Below, piece by piece: positions 1 to 7,733 of a DNA stretch of 64,000 nt. The position numbers and the translations under genes were made by a program. Numbering within the stretch: position 1 is the stretch's first letter; every line of letters starts with the position of its first letter. Source of the DNA: Eubacterium callanderi (GTDB taxonomy: Bacteria > Bacillota > Clostridia > Eubacteriales > Eubacteriaceae); assembly GCF_900142645.1 (NCBI RefSeq), contig NZ_FRBP01000001.1, positions 1 through 64,000 of the forward strand. Reading direction: 5' to 3'. The notes under the pieces are model-generated. The model was not told where the DNA came from. It saw only the letters and a program-made list of their open reading frames with translations, and did no database searches.

Positions 1-487
1 TCAGCCGTGAAAGGCCCTCTGCCAGTTTCCTTTGATGGCGCTCGTTTTCTTTCTTCCAGATAAAACCGTTCTCGGGGCCGGGGGCTTCATCTGCCAGCGT
101 GTCTGCAAAGGTGAGCCCCTGCGTTCCTGGTGCTTTGTCGTCAAGCTGTTTTTTGGCCGTCACCGACTGATTAAAGCGCCCACTTTTCCATTTTCTGTAA
201 TACTGACACAGATGGGTGCGTATAAAAGCATTAAAAGCTGCGCCGCGCTCAGGATCAAAGCGCTCCAATCCCTTCATGAAGGCCAGAAGACCGTCCTGAA
301 AGCCATCCTCAAACTGCTCATCCGGCACCTGAAACCTGCTCATCACGGACAGCACCAGGGGCTTAAAGGTTATGATGAGCATTTCTCCTGCCACCTTTGC
401 GTTTTCCCGCTCTGGGCTGTTTGGGGGGTATTTCTGTCCATTTTTGTAGGTTCCGACCAACGCGTCGATCTCTTTGTATTGATTCAT
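1..487 (-). CDS. sigma-70-like factor, partial (3' end outside window)
   Basis: The frame opens with ATG at 487, six to seven bases after a strong AGGAGGGG ribosome site, and runs off the window edge without a stop. It begins MNQYKEIDALVGTYK. Residues about 36-100 resemble sigma-70 region 2: PLVLSVMSRF, then an acidic DGFQDGLLAFMKGLERFDPE stretch, then FNAFIRTHLCQYYRKW, the usual -10-recognition helix pattern. Proteins of this size with region 2 and a region-4-like tail occur in integrative elements and prophages, where they act as small sigma-like regulators. It is the last visible gene of an operon starting near 2737. The C-terminal half cannot be seen, so region 4 is unverified. Confidence 0.7.
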   Translation of the reverse strand, partial: MNQYKEIDALVGTYKNGQKYPPNSPERENAKVAGEMLIITFKPLVLSVMSRFQVPDEQFEDGFQDGLLAFMKGLERFDPERGAAFNAFIRTHLCQYYRKWKSGRFNQSVTAKKQLDDKAPGTQGLTFADTLADEAPGPENGFIWKKENERHQRKLAEGLSRL

Positions 488-496
488 TCACCCCTC

Positions 497-697
497 CTAT
501 TCATCCTCATAAAGATCCGTCATACTCAATACAATCTCCGGGTGCCTGTCCTCCACAGCCTGGCAGTACTCGCCGAATAAATCTTCCGCTTCTTCCACAG
601 TCCGGGCATAAAAGCCCACCTGCACCCTGCATTCCGCTTCCACCAGGTAGGGACTGCGCTTGTGCAGGATGCCGGGACCTGTGCCATATTGATTCAT
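497..697 (-). CDS. small hypothetical protein (66 aa)
   Basis: Not recognised. ATG at 697 is preferred over ATG at 703 because AAGGAG then lies eight bases upstream rather than two. The start follows the stop of the DnaD-like gene (700-702) and the stop is nine bases before the sigma-like gene, so it sits tightly in the operon. The protein has a hydrophobic/charged start (QYGTGPGILHKRSPYLVEAE), a central YARTVEEAEDLFGEYC and an acidic tail ending YEDE. There is no membrane segment. Similar small ORFs are common between replication and regulatory genes of mobile elements, but no function is inferred. Confidence 0.6.
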   Translation of the reverse strand: MNQYGTGPGILHKRSPYLVEAECRVQVGFYARTVEEAEDLFGEYCQAVEDRHPEIVLSMTDLYEDE

Positions 698-699
698 GT

Positions 700-1311
700 T
701 CATTTCTCCTTTCTCTGTTTTTCTTCCCTGGCGGCCCAGATGGCGTTAAAGGCGGCGACGTCATCATCGGGGTACTGCGCCCGGATGACGGCTTTCTCTT
801 CCTCGCTGATCTGGGGGAGCAGGTTGAACTGGGGGATGAATGGCGCGTTCTCCTGATTAGAATACAATAGAGAAGCATGTTTTTGGTTTATAGTATTTAG
901 GTATGGTTGAGCGCCTGGTCGGGCTGGGGTTCTGGTTTGTGTCCAGACCCGGGTCGGGCTTTGGCGGTTCTCGGACACAACCGAAACGGCTGCCAGGCCT
1001 TGATCAAAGGGGATCAGGCTATAGACGCCGGCCCGGGAGCCGATACCTGGAACGTAGGTCAGGCGTTCTGCCCGAATGAGTGTCTGGCGCTGTGTCCAGA
1101 GGGCCTGGCGGTTTTTAAGCCCCAGCCTGGCCATAAGGATCGTGTTAGGCACGTTAAAGCTGACGGGCCAGTACCAGAGGCCGTCGACCGCCTGTACGGC
1201 GGCCTTGTTGTTGTAATACATGAGCAGGTGCCAGTAGGCCTGCAGCAGCGGCGACAGGGGGTGGGCCTCCATAAACCGGTAGAAGCTCAGAAGCTCGGTC
1301 AGGTAGTTCAT
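700..1311 (-). CDS. DnaD/replisome-organiser-like protein
   Basis: 203 aa. The N-terminal ~100 residues look like a winged-helix replication-initiation fold: MNYLTELLSFYRFMEAHPLS, LLQAYWHLLMYYNNKA, VSFNVPNTILMARLGLKNRQ and LTYVPGIGSRAGVYSLIPF. This matches the N-terminal pattern of phage replisome organisers and DnaD-type proteins of Firmicutes. The rest is low-complexity and ends in a charged REEKQRKEK tail. Its ATG overlaps the antirepressor stop by four bases (1308-1311), which implies translational coupling. The family assignment is by pattern only; a plain HTH protein is the alternative. Confidence 0.55.
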   Translation of the reverse strand: MNYLTELLSFYRFMEAHPLSPLLQAYWHLLMYYNNKAAVQAVDGLWYWPVSFNVPNTILMARLGLKNRQALWTQRQTLIRAERLTYVPGIGSRAGVYSLIPFDQGLAAVSVVSENRQSPTRVWTQTRTPARPGAQPYLNTINQKHASLLYSNQENAPFIPQFNLLPQISEEEKAVIRAQYPDDDVAAFNAIWAAREEKQRKEK

Positions 1312-2228
1312 GAGGCAGCCTCACCGCAAGGGGCGCTGCCCGGCCCGGCGATAGGGGCCTCGGCAAAAACATCGCGGCCAAACTGCCGGGTGATCACCTC
1401 CATAAAATACTGCTGCCCCCGGGCGGTGACCATGGGCTTGCGGTACAGACGCATCCGGCCCTTCTTATCTGCTGTGCGGCTCTCGTACAGCTCCAGAACG
1501 CCCTGCTCCAGGGCCCGCTGTGTGGGGTCGTTCCAAAATGCTTTGCGGCGGCAAAGATACCCGTTGGCCCGCATCCAGGCAAAGAGGCGGTTCTGCCCCA
1601 TATCCTTTACCTGGTGGTGGATGAGCTTGGCCATGGCCCCGATGGTAATGCTGTCCGCGGAGGTCTTGATGTCCCTGGCGAAGGCGGCCTCGGGCTGCTG
1701 GCGCCTCCATGCCTCCTGCCACTTATGCGCCTCAGCGGTGCTTTTTTCAAGAGCTTCCACTGCGCTCCGGCGTCCATCAGCTGCCAGGGCCAGGGCGGCG
1801 ATGAGGGTGTCGAAGGCGGCCTTGTCCACCTGTACCCTGCCGAGCAGTTCGTCCTCGATGTGGGCCCCATGACGGCAGACAGAGGGCAGGATCACACTGG
1901 TCACATAGTGCTTGAACCGCCGGGCCGCGGGCAGCCTGCTGCCCATGCTCAGCGCGTACAGGCCACTCTCGTTGATGACCGTGGTGGGCATATGGCAGCC
2001 TCTGGGGTCGAGGATACGGCGTTTTGCCGTATCCTCCCTCTCCACATGGCGTTTGATTGCGTGGCCCGCGTCCTTAAAACCCAGGGCGGCGCACACATCC
2101 CGGGCCACAAACCAGATCTGGGGCTCGCCGCCGTTTCCAGACATCTCGGTGAGGGTGCGGATGCGTTTAAAGGTTTCGTGCTCAAAGACTTCCTCAATAC
2201 TCAGGGCGTTCATGGGGTTTTTATTCAC
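1308..2228 (-). CDS. phage-type antirepressor (BRO-N + KilAC)
   Basis: 306 aa from the proposed GTG start at 2228 (VNKNPMNALSIEEVF). GGGGAGGTG lies just upstream of this GTG, whereas the longer frame to 2261 has no ribosome site. Residues ~10-120 form a BRO-N domain (IWFVARDVCAALGFKDAGHA, VINESGLYALSMGSRLPAA, FKHYVTSVILPSV). Residues ~190-290 form a KilAC-like C-terminal domain (GAMAKLIHHQVKDMGQNRLF, AWMRANGYLCRR, VTARGQQYFMEV). Known members relieve repression of phage or element genes. The gene overlaps its upstream neighbour by eight bases. Its codons for EDTAKRRIL are a copy of a dispersed genomic hairpin (2010-2036). Confidence 0.85.
   Translation of the reverse strand: MNKNPMNALSIEEVFEHETFKRIRTLTEMSGNGGEPQIWFVARDVCAALGFKDAGHAIKRHVEREDTAKRRILDPRGCHMPTTVINESGLYALSMGSRLPAARRFKHYVTSVILPSVCRHGAHIEDELLGRVQVDKAAFDTLIAALALAADGRRSAVEALEKSTAEAHKWQEAWRRQQPEAAFARDIKTSADSITIGAMAKLIHHQVKDMGQNRLFAWMRANGYLCRRKAFWNDPTQRALEQGVLELYESRTADKKGRMRLYRKPMVTARGQQYFMEVITRQFGRDVFAEAPIAGPGSAPCGEAAS
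2010..2036. repeat. dispersed GATACGGC hairpin copy inside a coding region
   Basis: A perfect inverted repeat with arms GAGGATACGGC and GCCGTATCCTC around loop GTTTT. It matches the intergenic hairpin at 23346-23372 at 26 of 27 bases, yet lies in frame inside the antirepressor gene. No T-run follows on the transcribed strand, so it should not terminate transcription. Confidence 0.85.
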
Positions 2229-2691
2229 AGCGTCCACCTCCCCGGTAATTTTCCTTGACATCCTTTTTAAGCACCCACGGCAACGCCTCGAAAAGCTCGC
2301 TGGCCAGTGTTTTATCTTCGCCGCCAGGGGCGTTCTCCATCAGCCTGCGGGCTGTGGCTTCATCCACAAAGGGGGCGATGTCGATGATATAGGGGTTTAC
2401 CGGCAGGGGGCGCACCATGAAGCGCCACTCAAAATCGCAGGCGTGCTCAAAGAACCATCCTTCGCCGTCCTCATAGCCGAGGAGGTCTAAAAGCTCATAG
2501 GCGTTGTACCAGGGCTTCATGCCGCTGCCGAGGAGTATGGCCACTGTGTCGCCATAAAGGGACAGGCCGCCCGGGATGATCTTTTTATCAAGGGTGCGGT
2601 CCTCCAGGGCACGCACGCCGCGTGCGCTGTTTAAAAATTGTTCAAAGGCCAGGATCTGATTGAGTTCAGGAATACGTTTTTCTCTGTTCAT
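2221..2691 (-). CDS. hypothetical protein, first gene of element operon
   Basis: 156 aa. ATG at 2691 is chosen because AGAGG lies eight bases upstream; the more distal ATG at 2712 has no ribosome site and lies in the palindrome at 2707-2720. The protein has MNREKRIPELNQILAFEQFL, then a glycine-rich IIPGGLSLYGDTVAILLG, then an acidic/aromatic middle (YEDGEGWFFEHACDFEWRFM). There is no signal peptide or membrane segment and I do not recognise a family. A consensus promoter precedes it, so it opens the operon that continues through the antirepressor to the sigma-like gene. Confidence 0.6.
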   Translation of the reverse strand: MNREKRIPELNQILAFEQFLNSARGVRALEDRTLDKKIIPGGLSLYGDTVAILLGSGMKPWYNAYELLDLLGYEDGEGWFFEHACDFEWRFMVRPLPVNPYIIDIAPFVDEATARRLMENAPGGEDKTLASELFEALPWVLKKDVKENYRGGGRCE

Positions 2692-2706
2692 TGTTTGTTC
2701 CTCTGG

Positions 2707-2720
2707 GAACACCGGTGTTC
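2707..2720. promoter_or_regulatory. 14-bp perfect palindrome, operator-like
   Basis: GAACACCGGTGTTC is a perfect dyad about 17-30 bases downstream of the predicted start of the element operon. The position suits a repressor roadblock. It resembles a LexA box (CGAAC...GTTC) but the six-base spacer is longer than the Gram-positive consensus. Confidence 0.45.
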
Positions 2721-2743
2721 GTTTGATTTAAGCTTATGGGTGC

Positions 2744-2772
2744 ATTATACCCGGATGACCTGTCCCCTTCAA
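2744..2772 (-). promoter_or_regulatory. sigma-A promoter of the element operon
   Basis: On the minus strand TTGAAG (2772-2767), a 17-base spacer and a perfect TATAAT (2749-2744). Transcription would start near 2737. Confidence 0.75.
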
Positions 2773-2854
2773 ATGGGCTTAACCCCCTGTCCTTCGCCCA
2801 AAAAGAAAATTTTTTACGCACTTTCAGGCTAAAAAATATCCGACGCTGCTCAAA

Positions 2855-2887
2855 AACCGCTGTCCTTAAAACCTAAAGGCAGCGGTT
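2855..2887 (-). terminator. rho-independent terminator
   Basis: Arms AACCGCTG and CAGCGGTT, with an inner CCTT/AAGG pairing, followed by TTTTT on the minus strand. It ends the 3408-2919 unit just before the next promoter. Confidence 0.75.
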
Positions 2888-2918
2888 CATGTTTTTTGCG
2901 TTAAGTTTTTCTTAAGCT

Positions 2919-3080
2919 TCAGGGCCAGAGCTCAAGCTCCACGCTCCGGCACTCCCGCATGCGGGCGTCGATGGCCGCGTTGGAGACGTCCAGCTCAAAG
3001 CGCTGGCCGGTGCGGGTCTCAAGGACGCCGCTGTAGCAGGCCTGCAAATTGTCCTTAATTAATTTTAGACCGACACACAT
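2919..3080 (-). CDS. small hypothetical protein (53 aa)
   Basis: A short frame from ATG 3080 to TGA 2919. GAAGGA lies seven bases before the ATG, and the G+C-rich third positions resemble neighbouring coding DNA. The protein starts MCVGLKLIKDNLQACYSG and continues through a likely beta/alpha stretch (RTGQRFELDVSN) to a terminal LELWP. It overlaps the upstream 117-aa gene by 26 bases in another frame and ends shortly before a terminator. Family unknown. Confidence 0.55.
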   Translation of the reverse strand: MCVGLKLIKDNLQACYSGVLETRTGQRFELDVSNAAIDARMRECRSVELELWP

Positions 3081-3408
3081 AAAGGGGTCCTTCTTTACGT
3101 TTAAAACCCATAAACGCCAAGCCAGGCCCTATGTAAATCGGGGAAAGTCGGACCTTTTTCTTTTTGGCCCGCCTGTGCTTTTCTCGCACGATCTCGGCTG
3201 CCAGCGCCTGGCGGTGCGGCACCGAGACGCCGGTGCTGCGGAGGATCAGCTCGTAAAAGCCCTTTATATTTTCACTGAGCAGCCGGCTTGTGCTGTCGCT
3301 GTAGTAGACGCGCACCCGGTGCCGGCCTTTTTTATAAATCTCCTCAAAGGCCACAATCTCTCGATTGATTATCGTTTTCATTTCTTTTTTACTGTAAACA
3401 CACTGCAT
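3055..3408 (-). CDS. hypothetical basic protein (117 aa)
   Basis: ATG 3408 is chosen because AAAAAAGGAG lies five bases upstream; the longer frame to 3453 starts inside a hairpin. The N-terminal half (KTIINREIVAFEEIYKKGRH) looks folded. The C-terminal half is strongly basic (REKHRRAKKKKVRLSP), suggesting nucleic-acid binding. No known family was recognised. It is preceded by a ~150-base leader that holds a terminator-like hairpin and is followed by the overlapping 53-aa frame. Confidence 0.5.
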   Translation of the reverse strand: MQCVYSKKEMKTIINREIVAFEEIYKKGRHRVRVYYSDSTSRLLSENIKGFYELILRSTGVSVPHRQALAAEIVREKHRRAKKKKVRLSPIYIGPGLAFMGFKRKEGPLYVCRSKIN

Positions 3409-3454
3409 TTCGACTCCTTTTTTGGCGTTTTTACCCGGCCAGCGGCGGACCATA

Positions 3455-3491
3455 AAAAAACCGGGAACGAAAAAATCGTCCTCGGTTTTTT
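3455..3491 (-). terminator. hairpin with T-run in the leader of the 117-aa gene (attenuator candidate)
   Basis: On the minus strand AAAAAACCGAGGACGA pairs with TCGTTCCCGGTTTTTT (two mismatched positions) around a T5 loop, and a T-run follows. It lies 46 bases before the ATG at 3408, with no minus-strand gene upstream that it could end. The rest of 3409-3728 holds a TATAAT on the minus strand (3574-3569, weak -35) and the plus-strand promoter of the LytTR gene. Confidence 0.55.
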
Positions 3492-3668
3492 AACGGGTCA
3501 CAGGAATGCCCCGATGGTCTGGCTGGATATTTGGGCCGCCACCTCTTTTTATGGATTGTTACCGTTTAATTATATACTTTTTTCAGCCCTTTAGGGGAGT
3601 TTACACGCTTTTGACATGATATTGCACATTTTTAACTTTTATCTCCTGATTAAGGCGTTTTTGGCTAT

Positions 3669-3698
3669 TTGACAACCCTGCCTGTTTTTTGATAAAAT
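3669..3698 (+). promoter_or_regulatory. sigma-A promoter of the LytTR regulator gene
   Basis: TTGACA at 3669-3674 and TAAAAT at 3693-3698 (18-base spacer; GATAAA at 3691 gives 16). It lies 30 bases before the GGGAGGTG ribosome site at 3714. Confidence 0.65.
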
Positions 3699-3728
3699 CA
3701 GATCAAAACCCCAGGGAGGTGAGAAGAT

Positions 3729-4460
3729 ATGCTGCAAATCGCAATCTGCGACGATGAGGCCGAGGATCTCAAACGCATCAGCCATCTGGCGGCGGCTTAT
3801 GCCGAAGCGCATCCGGAGCTCAATATTGCCTGTTCCCAGTTTCTTTCGCCCTGCAATTTACTGGAAATGCTGGAAAAAAACCGACATTTTGACATCTATC
3901 TGCTCGATATCCTCATGCCGGAGCTGGACGGGCTGAGTGTGGGCAGGGTGATCCGCGAAAGCGACAGCTCGGCGACCATCATTTATCTTTCCTTTTCATC
4001 GGACTATGCGGTGGAATCCTACCGTGTCCGGGCTCAGGACTATCTGCTCAAGCCTGTGACCCAGGAGGCCCTTTTCGCCACGCTGGACGAGGCCATCAAA
4101 ACCATTGACGCCGAGGACGCGCGCCGCCTGGTCATGCGGACAAAGGAGGGCGCGCAGACCATCCCCTTTTATCAGATCGCCTATGTGGAATCCTACGAAC
4201 ACCGCTTTTTCTGCGGTCTGACAGACGGCCGGGTCCTTGAGAGCAAAACGCAGCGGGTGTCTTTCAGCCACTTTATCAAGCCCCTGCTCAAGGATGGGCG
4301 CTTTGTGCAGACCTCGGTATCCTACGTGGTCAATATGCAGCATATCCGGACCGTCAACGGCGAGGGCTGCCGAATGGCGGACGGCACCACGGTCCCCATC
4401 ACCAGGGCTTACGCGGACGCCCGGAACGCCTATCTTGCTTACCTGCTGGAAATGCGTTAA
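3729..4460 (+). CDS. LytTR-family response regulator (orphan)
   Basis: 243 aa. Residues 1-120 form a receiver domain: acidic ICDDEAEDL near the N terminus, the phospho-acceptor Asp in IYLLDILMPELDG (~55), and Lys in DYLLKPVT (~105). Residues ~140-240 form a LytTR DNA-binding domain (IPFYQIAYVESYEHRFF, FSHFIKPLLKDGRFVQTSVS, YVVNMQHIR). Members bind paired direct repeats and often control peptide-related or surface genes. GGGAGGTG precedes the ATG. No histidine kinase lies beside it, so its partner is elsewhere; the adjacent permease/peptidase genes are possible targets. Confidence 0.9.
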   Translation: MLQIAICDDEAEDLKRISHLAAAYAEAHPELNIACSQFLSPCNLLEMLEKNRHFDIYLLDILMPELDGLSVGRVIRESDSSATIIYLSFSSDYAVESYRVRAQDYLLKPVTQEALFATLDEAIKTIDAEDARRLVMRTKEGAQTIPFYQIAYVESYEHRFFCGLTDGRVLESKTQRVSFSHFIKPLLKDGRFVQTSVSYVVNMQHIRTVNGEGCRMADGTTVPITRAYADARNAYLAYLLEMR

Positions 4461-4514
4461 CCCATGCGCATGTCATTTCAGATTCTGCTCCGGGCGCTGG
4501 TTGATGCTCCATTA

Positions 4515-4559
4515 AATAAAGAGAGGCTGCGGCATTACGCCGCAGCCTCTCTTTATTTA
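4515..4559. terminator. terminator, GATRCGGC-family hairpin variant
   Basis: A perfect 20-bp stem ending GGCTGCGGC, loop ATTAC, then GCCGCAGCC, flanked by A-rich and T-rich arms. It ends the LytTR unit. Confidence 0.9.
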
Positions 4560-4647
4560 TCTTTTCGTAAGCAGATGAGAGCATTGGATTTTAAACACGA
4601 TTTTTTTTTCATTAAAAGGGACTCCCTGTTATTTTTTTACTTTTTTC

Positions 4648-4676
4648 TTGACCTTTTCCTTCAGGTCTTGCATAAT
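4648..4676 (+). promoter_or_regulatory. promoter of permease-aminopeptidase operon
   Basis: TTGACC (4648-4653), a 17-base spacer and CATAAT (4671-4676), placed 47 bases before the permease ATG. Confidence 0.7.
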
Positions 4677-4723
4677 AGACAAGGAATCCAAGTTATATAA
4701 TTGCATAAAAAGGAGTATTCTTT

Positions 4724-6154
4724 ATGAAAAATCAACTCGACACGCAACCTGTTGAAAAGAAAATGAGCTGGTATACCCTGGCGCTCATGGCTTTCACAGC
4801 TGTCTGGGGCTTCGGGAATGTCATCAACGGCTTTTCGGAATACAATGGTTTAAAGGCCATTGTGGCCTGGATCATCATTTTCGCCCTGTATTTTGTGCCT
4901 TACGCCCTCATGGTTGGGGAGCTGGGGTCTGCCTTCAAAGACGCTGAGGGCGGCGTGAGCTCTTGGATCATGCAGACCATTGGGCCGCGCATGGCCTACT
5001 ACGCAGGCTGGACTTACTGGGTAGTGCACATGCCCTACATTTCCCAGAAGCCAAACTCGGTGATGATCGCGAGCAGCTGGGCCATCTTCCAGGACGCGCG
5101 CATCAGTGACATGAACCCCCTTGTCATGCAGTTTGCCGGGCTGGCCATTTTCCTGGTCGCTCTGGCGCTGGCCTCCAGAGGGCTCAGCATCCTCAAGAAG
5201 CTGGCCTCTGTGGCTGGTATGGCCTCCTTTGTCATGTCCATCCTCTACATTCTGCTCATGATGGCCGCTCCGGCCATCACCGGCGCCAAAACCCTTCAGA
5301 TCGACTGGTCGCTCCAGACCTTTATGCCCACCTTTGATTTGAAATTTTTCACCGGCCTGTCCATCCTCATTTTTGCCGTGGGCGGCTGCGAAAAGCTGTC
5401 CCCCTATGTCAACCGGATGAAAAACCCGTCAAAGGATTTCTCGACTGGGATGATCGCCCTGGCGGTCATGGTTTGCGTCTGCGCCGTTTTGGGTACGATT
5501 GCTATGGGCATGATGTTTGACTCGAACAATATCCCCAAAGACCTGATGACCAACGGCGCTTACTATGCCTTTGCCACTCTTGGCGAATACTACCACGTGG
5601 GCAACGTTTTTGTCATCGCCTTTGCCCTCACCAACGCCATCAGTCAGTTTACGGTCATGATCCTCTCCATTGATGCACCGCTGTGCATTTTACTGGGCAG
5701 CGCGGATAAGGAGTACATCCCCAAATCGCTGTTTGTCCAGAACAAGTACGGCGCCTACACTAAGGGCCATAAAATGGTCTTAGTCATTGTAGGGATTCTC
5801 ATTGTGGTGCCGGCCTTTGGCATTGGCAGCGTAGACGAGCTGGTCCGATGGCTGGTCAAGGTGAACTCGGTCTGTATGCCGCTGCGGTACCTGTGGGTGT
5901 TTGTGGCCTATATCGCCCTGAAAAAAGCCGGCAATGCGTTCCCGTCAGCCTATCACTTTGTCAAGAATAAAACCGTCGGCATCATTTTTGGCGCCTGGTG
6001 CTTTATCGTCACCGCCATTGCCTGCATTGGCGGCATCTATTCCGACGAGCCCTTTGAGCTGATCTTAAACATTCTGACCCCGGTTGTGCTGGTTCTGCTG
6101 GGCTTTATCATGCCCTACATCGCAAAACATCAGAACGCCAGGGATCTGTCGTAA
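4724..6154 (+). CDS. APC-superfamily amino acid permease (GadC/YjeM-like)
   Basis: 476 aa with about 12-13 predicted membrane segments. The N-terminal segment has the APC pattern (LALMAFTAVWGFGNVINGFS), followed by an ALMVGELGSAF helix, a GGVSSWIMQTIG loop and a PYISQKPNSVM motif. It resembles the glutamate/GABA-antiporter branch of the APC family, but the substrate cannot be read from sequence. AAAAGGAG precedes the ATG. A 15-base gap holding AAGGAGGTCACC links it to the M18 aminopeptidase, so uptake of peptide-derived amino acids or antiport of their products is a reasonable inference. Confidence 0.85.
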   Translation: MKNQLDTQPVEKKMSWYTLALMAFTAVWGFGNVINGFSEYNGLKAIVAWIIIFALYFVPYALMVGELGSAFKDAEGGVSSWIMQTIGPRMAYYAGWTYWVVHMPYISQKPNSVMIASSWAIFQDARISDMNPLVMQFAGLAIFLVALALASRGLSILKKLASVAGMASFVMSILYILLMMAAPAITGAKTLQIDWSLQTFMPTFDLKFFTGLSILIFAVGGCEKLSPYVNRMKNPSKDFSTGMIALAVMVCVCAVLGTIAMGMMFDSNNIPKDLMTNGAYYAFATLGEYYHVGNVFVIAFALTNAISQFTVMILSIDAPLCILLGSADKEYIPKSLFVQNKYGAYTKGHKMVLVIVGILIVVPAFGIGSVDELVRWLVKVNSVCMPLRYLWVFVAYIALKKAGNAFPSAYHFVKNKTVGIIFGAWCFIVTAIACIGGIYSDEPFELILNILTPVVLVLLGFIMPYIAKHQNARDLS

Positions 6155-6169
6155 AACAAGGAGGTCACC

Positions 6170-7480
6170 ATGAACGAACCATTAAATCACGAACTGTTAT
6201 CCTTTATTGGAAAAAGCCCCACCGTCTTTCACGCGGTGGACACCATGAAAGCCCAGCTTGCAGAAGCAGGCTTTATCCCGCTGGAAGAGAGCAGCGCCTG
6301 GCAGCTGGCGCCTGGCCGAGGCTACTACGTCACCCGCAACGCCTCGGCTCTCATTGCCTTCAGAATTCCGGAGGGGGCCTATACCGGCTTTCAGATTGTC
6401 GCCAGCCACGGCGACTCCCCGTCCTTTAAAATCAAGGACAACCCCGAGATTACCGTGGAGGACCACTACACCAAGCTGAACGTGGAGGGCTATGGCGGCA
6501 TGCTCCGCGCGCCCTGGCTGGACCGGCCCCTGTCCGCGGCCGGACGGGTGGTCGTTAAGCACAGCAGCCAGATCTTTACCCGCCTGGTGAACCTGGACCA
6601 GGACCTGTTCCTCATTCCAAACCTCGCCATTCACATGGACCGCAAGTCTGGCAGCAGTCATGAATATAACATCCAGAAGGATATGCTGCCCCTTGTGGGC
6701 GACGGCGCTTCCAGGGGGCGGCTTATGGAGCTTGTGGCAGAGGCTGCCGGTGTGGCCGGAGCGGACATCACCGGCGCGGAGCTGTTCCTTTATAACCGGG
6801 ACCCTGGCCGCATCTGGGGCGCGAACCATGATTTTATCTCCACCCCGCGGCTGGATGACCTCCAGTGCGCCTTTGCATCGCTGAAAGGCTTTCTGGCCGC
6901 GGTCCACCCGCGAAACGTGGCGGTGCACTGCGTCTTTGACAACGAGGAGGTGGGCAGCGGCACCAAGCAGGGCGCTGGCTCCACCTTCCTGAAGGACACC
7001 CTGGCCCGCATCGTAGAAGCCACCGGAGGCACCCGGGAGGATACCTTCCGCGCCATGGCCGGCAGCTTTATGGTCTCCGCCGACAACGCCCACGCTGTCC
7101 ACCCCAATTTCCCGGAAAAAACGGACGACACCAACCGCCCTTACATGAACGCGGGCATTGTCATCAAGCACAGCGCCAACCAGAAATATACCACCGACGC
7201 GGTCTCCGCCGGCATTTTCAGGGCCATCTGTCAAAAGGCCGGCGTCCCTGTCCAGAACTATGTCAACCGGTCCGATATGGCCGGCGGCTCCACCCTTGGC
7301 AATATCGCAAGCACCCACACCCCCATGAACACTGTAGACATTGGCCTGGCCCAGCTGGCCATGCACTCCCCCTACGAAACCGGCGGCGCAAGAGACACTG
7401 AACACCTTGTAAAAGCGTTAAAATATTTTTATGAAACCCCAATCCGGTGCGAGGGCGACGGGCGGTATGTGGTTGAATAG
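6170..7480 (+). CDS. M18-family aspartyl aminopeptidase
   Basis: 436 aa, normal for bacterial M18 enzymes. Metal-binding and catalytic motifs are intact: SHGDSPSFKIKDNP (~85, His and Asp), DNEEVGSGTKQGAG (~260, Glu-Glu), SADNAHAVHPNFPEK (~305), and a C-terminal STHTPMNTVDIG with the last His. These cytosolic zinc enzymes remove N-terminal acidic or other residues from peptides. It is co-transcribed with the upstream permease and ended by the hairpin at 7498. A 402-codon opposite-strand frame (7405-6197) is a shadow of this gene. Confidence 0.92.
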   Translation: MNEPLNHELLSFIGKSPTVFHAVDTMKAQLAEAGFIPLEESSAWQLAPGRGYYVTRNASALIAFRIPEGAYTGFQIVASHGDSPSFKIKDNPEITVEDHYTKLNVEGYGGMLRAPWLDRPLSAAGRVVVKHSSQIFTRLVNLDQDLFLIPNLAIHMDRKSGSSHEYNIQKDMLPLVGDGASRGRLMELVAEAAGVAGADITGAELFLYNRDPGRIWGANHDFISTPRLDDLQCAFASLKGFLAAVHPRNVAVHCVFDNEEVGSGTKQGAGSTFLKDTLARIVEATGGTREDTFRAMAGSFMVSADNAHAVHPNFPEKTDDTNRPYMNAGIVIKHSANQKYTTDAVSAGIFRAICQKAGVPVQNYVNRSDMAGGSTLGNIASTHTPMNTVDIGLAQLAMHSPYETGGARDTEHLVKALKYFYETPIRCEGDGRYVVE

Positions 7481-7497
7481 ACACCCCTATGCCAAAA

Positions 7498-7528
7498 GAG
7501 AGGATGCGGCGTCTTGCCGCATCCTCTC
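7498..7528. terminator. GATRCGGC-family hairpin terminator
   Basis: Perfect arms GAGAGGATGCGGC and GCCGCATCCTCTC around loop GTCTT, 18 bases after the aminopeptidase stop. From here to 7733 nothing else is visible. Confidence 0.85.
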
Positions 7529-7733
7529 CTGCTGCCCTGTGACAGCCGGGAAATGGCGCTTTCCCTGGGTCATTCCTTTTTTAAATGCTCACTTCACTCT
7601 CCCGTGAGCTGTTCACACATCTACAAAACCTTTTATTTCCACTGGCCCTTTCCACCAGTCTTTCTCCAATCTCTTCAGACGGCCAGCCTGCTCCGCTCCA
7701 CTGAAGCATTCCGGCCTTCTCCCGCGCGCTTTT

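Noticed and set aside
907-1872. 321-codon frame on the plus strand
   Set aside because: It runs opposite the DnaD-like and antirepressor genes and has no ribosome site; the minus-strand products carry clear domain motifs.
2707-2720. LexA box
   Set aside because: The arms resemble CGAAC/GTTC but the spacer is six instead of four bases, so only a generic operator is called.
6197-7405. 402-codon open frame on the minus strand
   Set aside because: It lies wholly opposite the M18 aminopeptidase, whose metal motifs are intact; the frame is a by-product of G+C-rich codons and has no ribosome site or recognisable domain.
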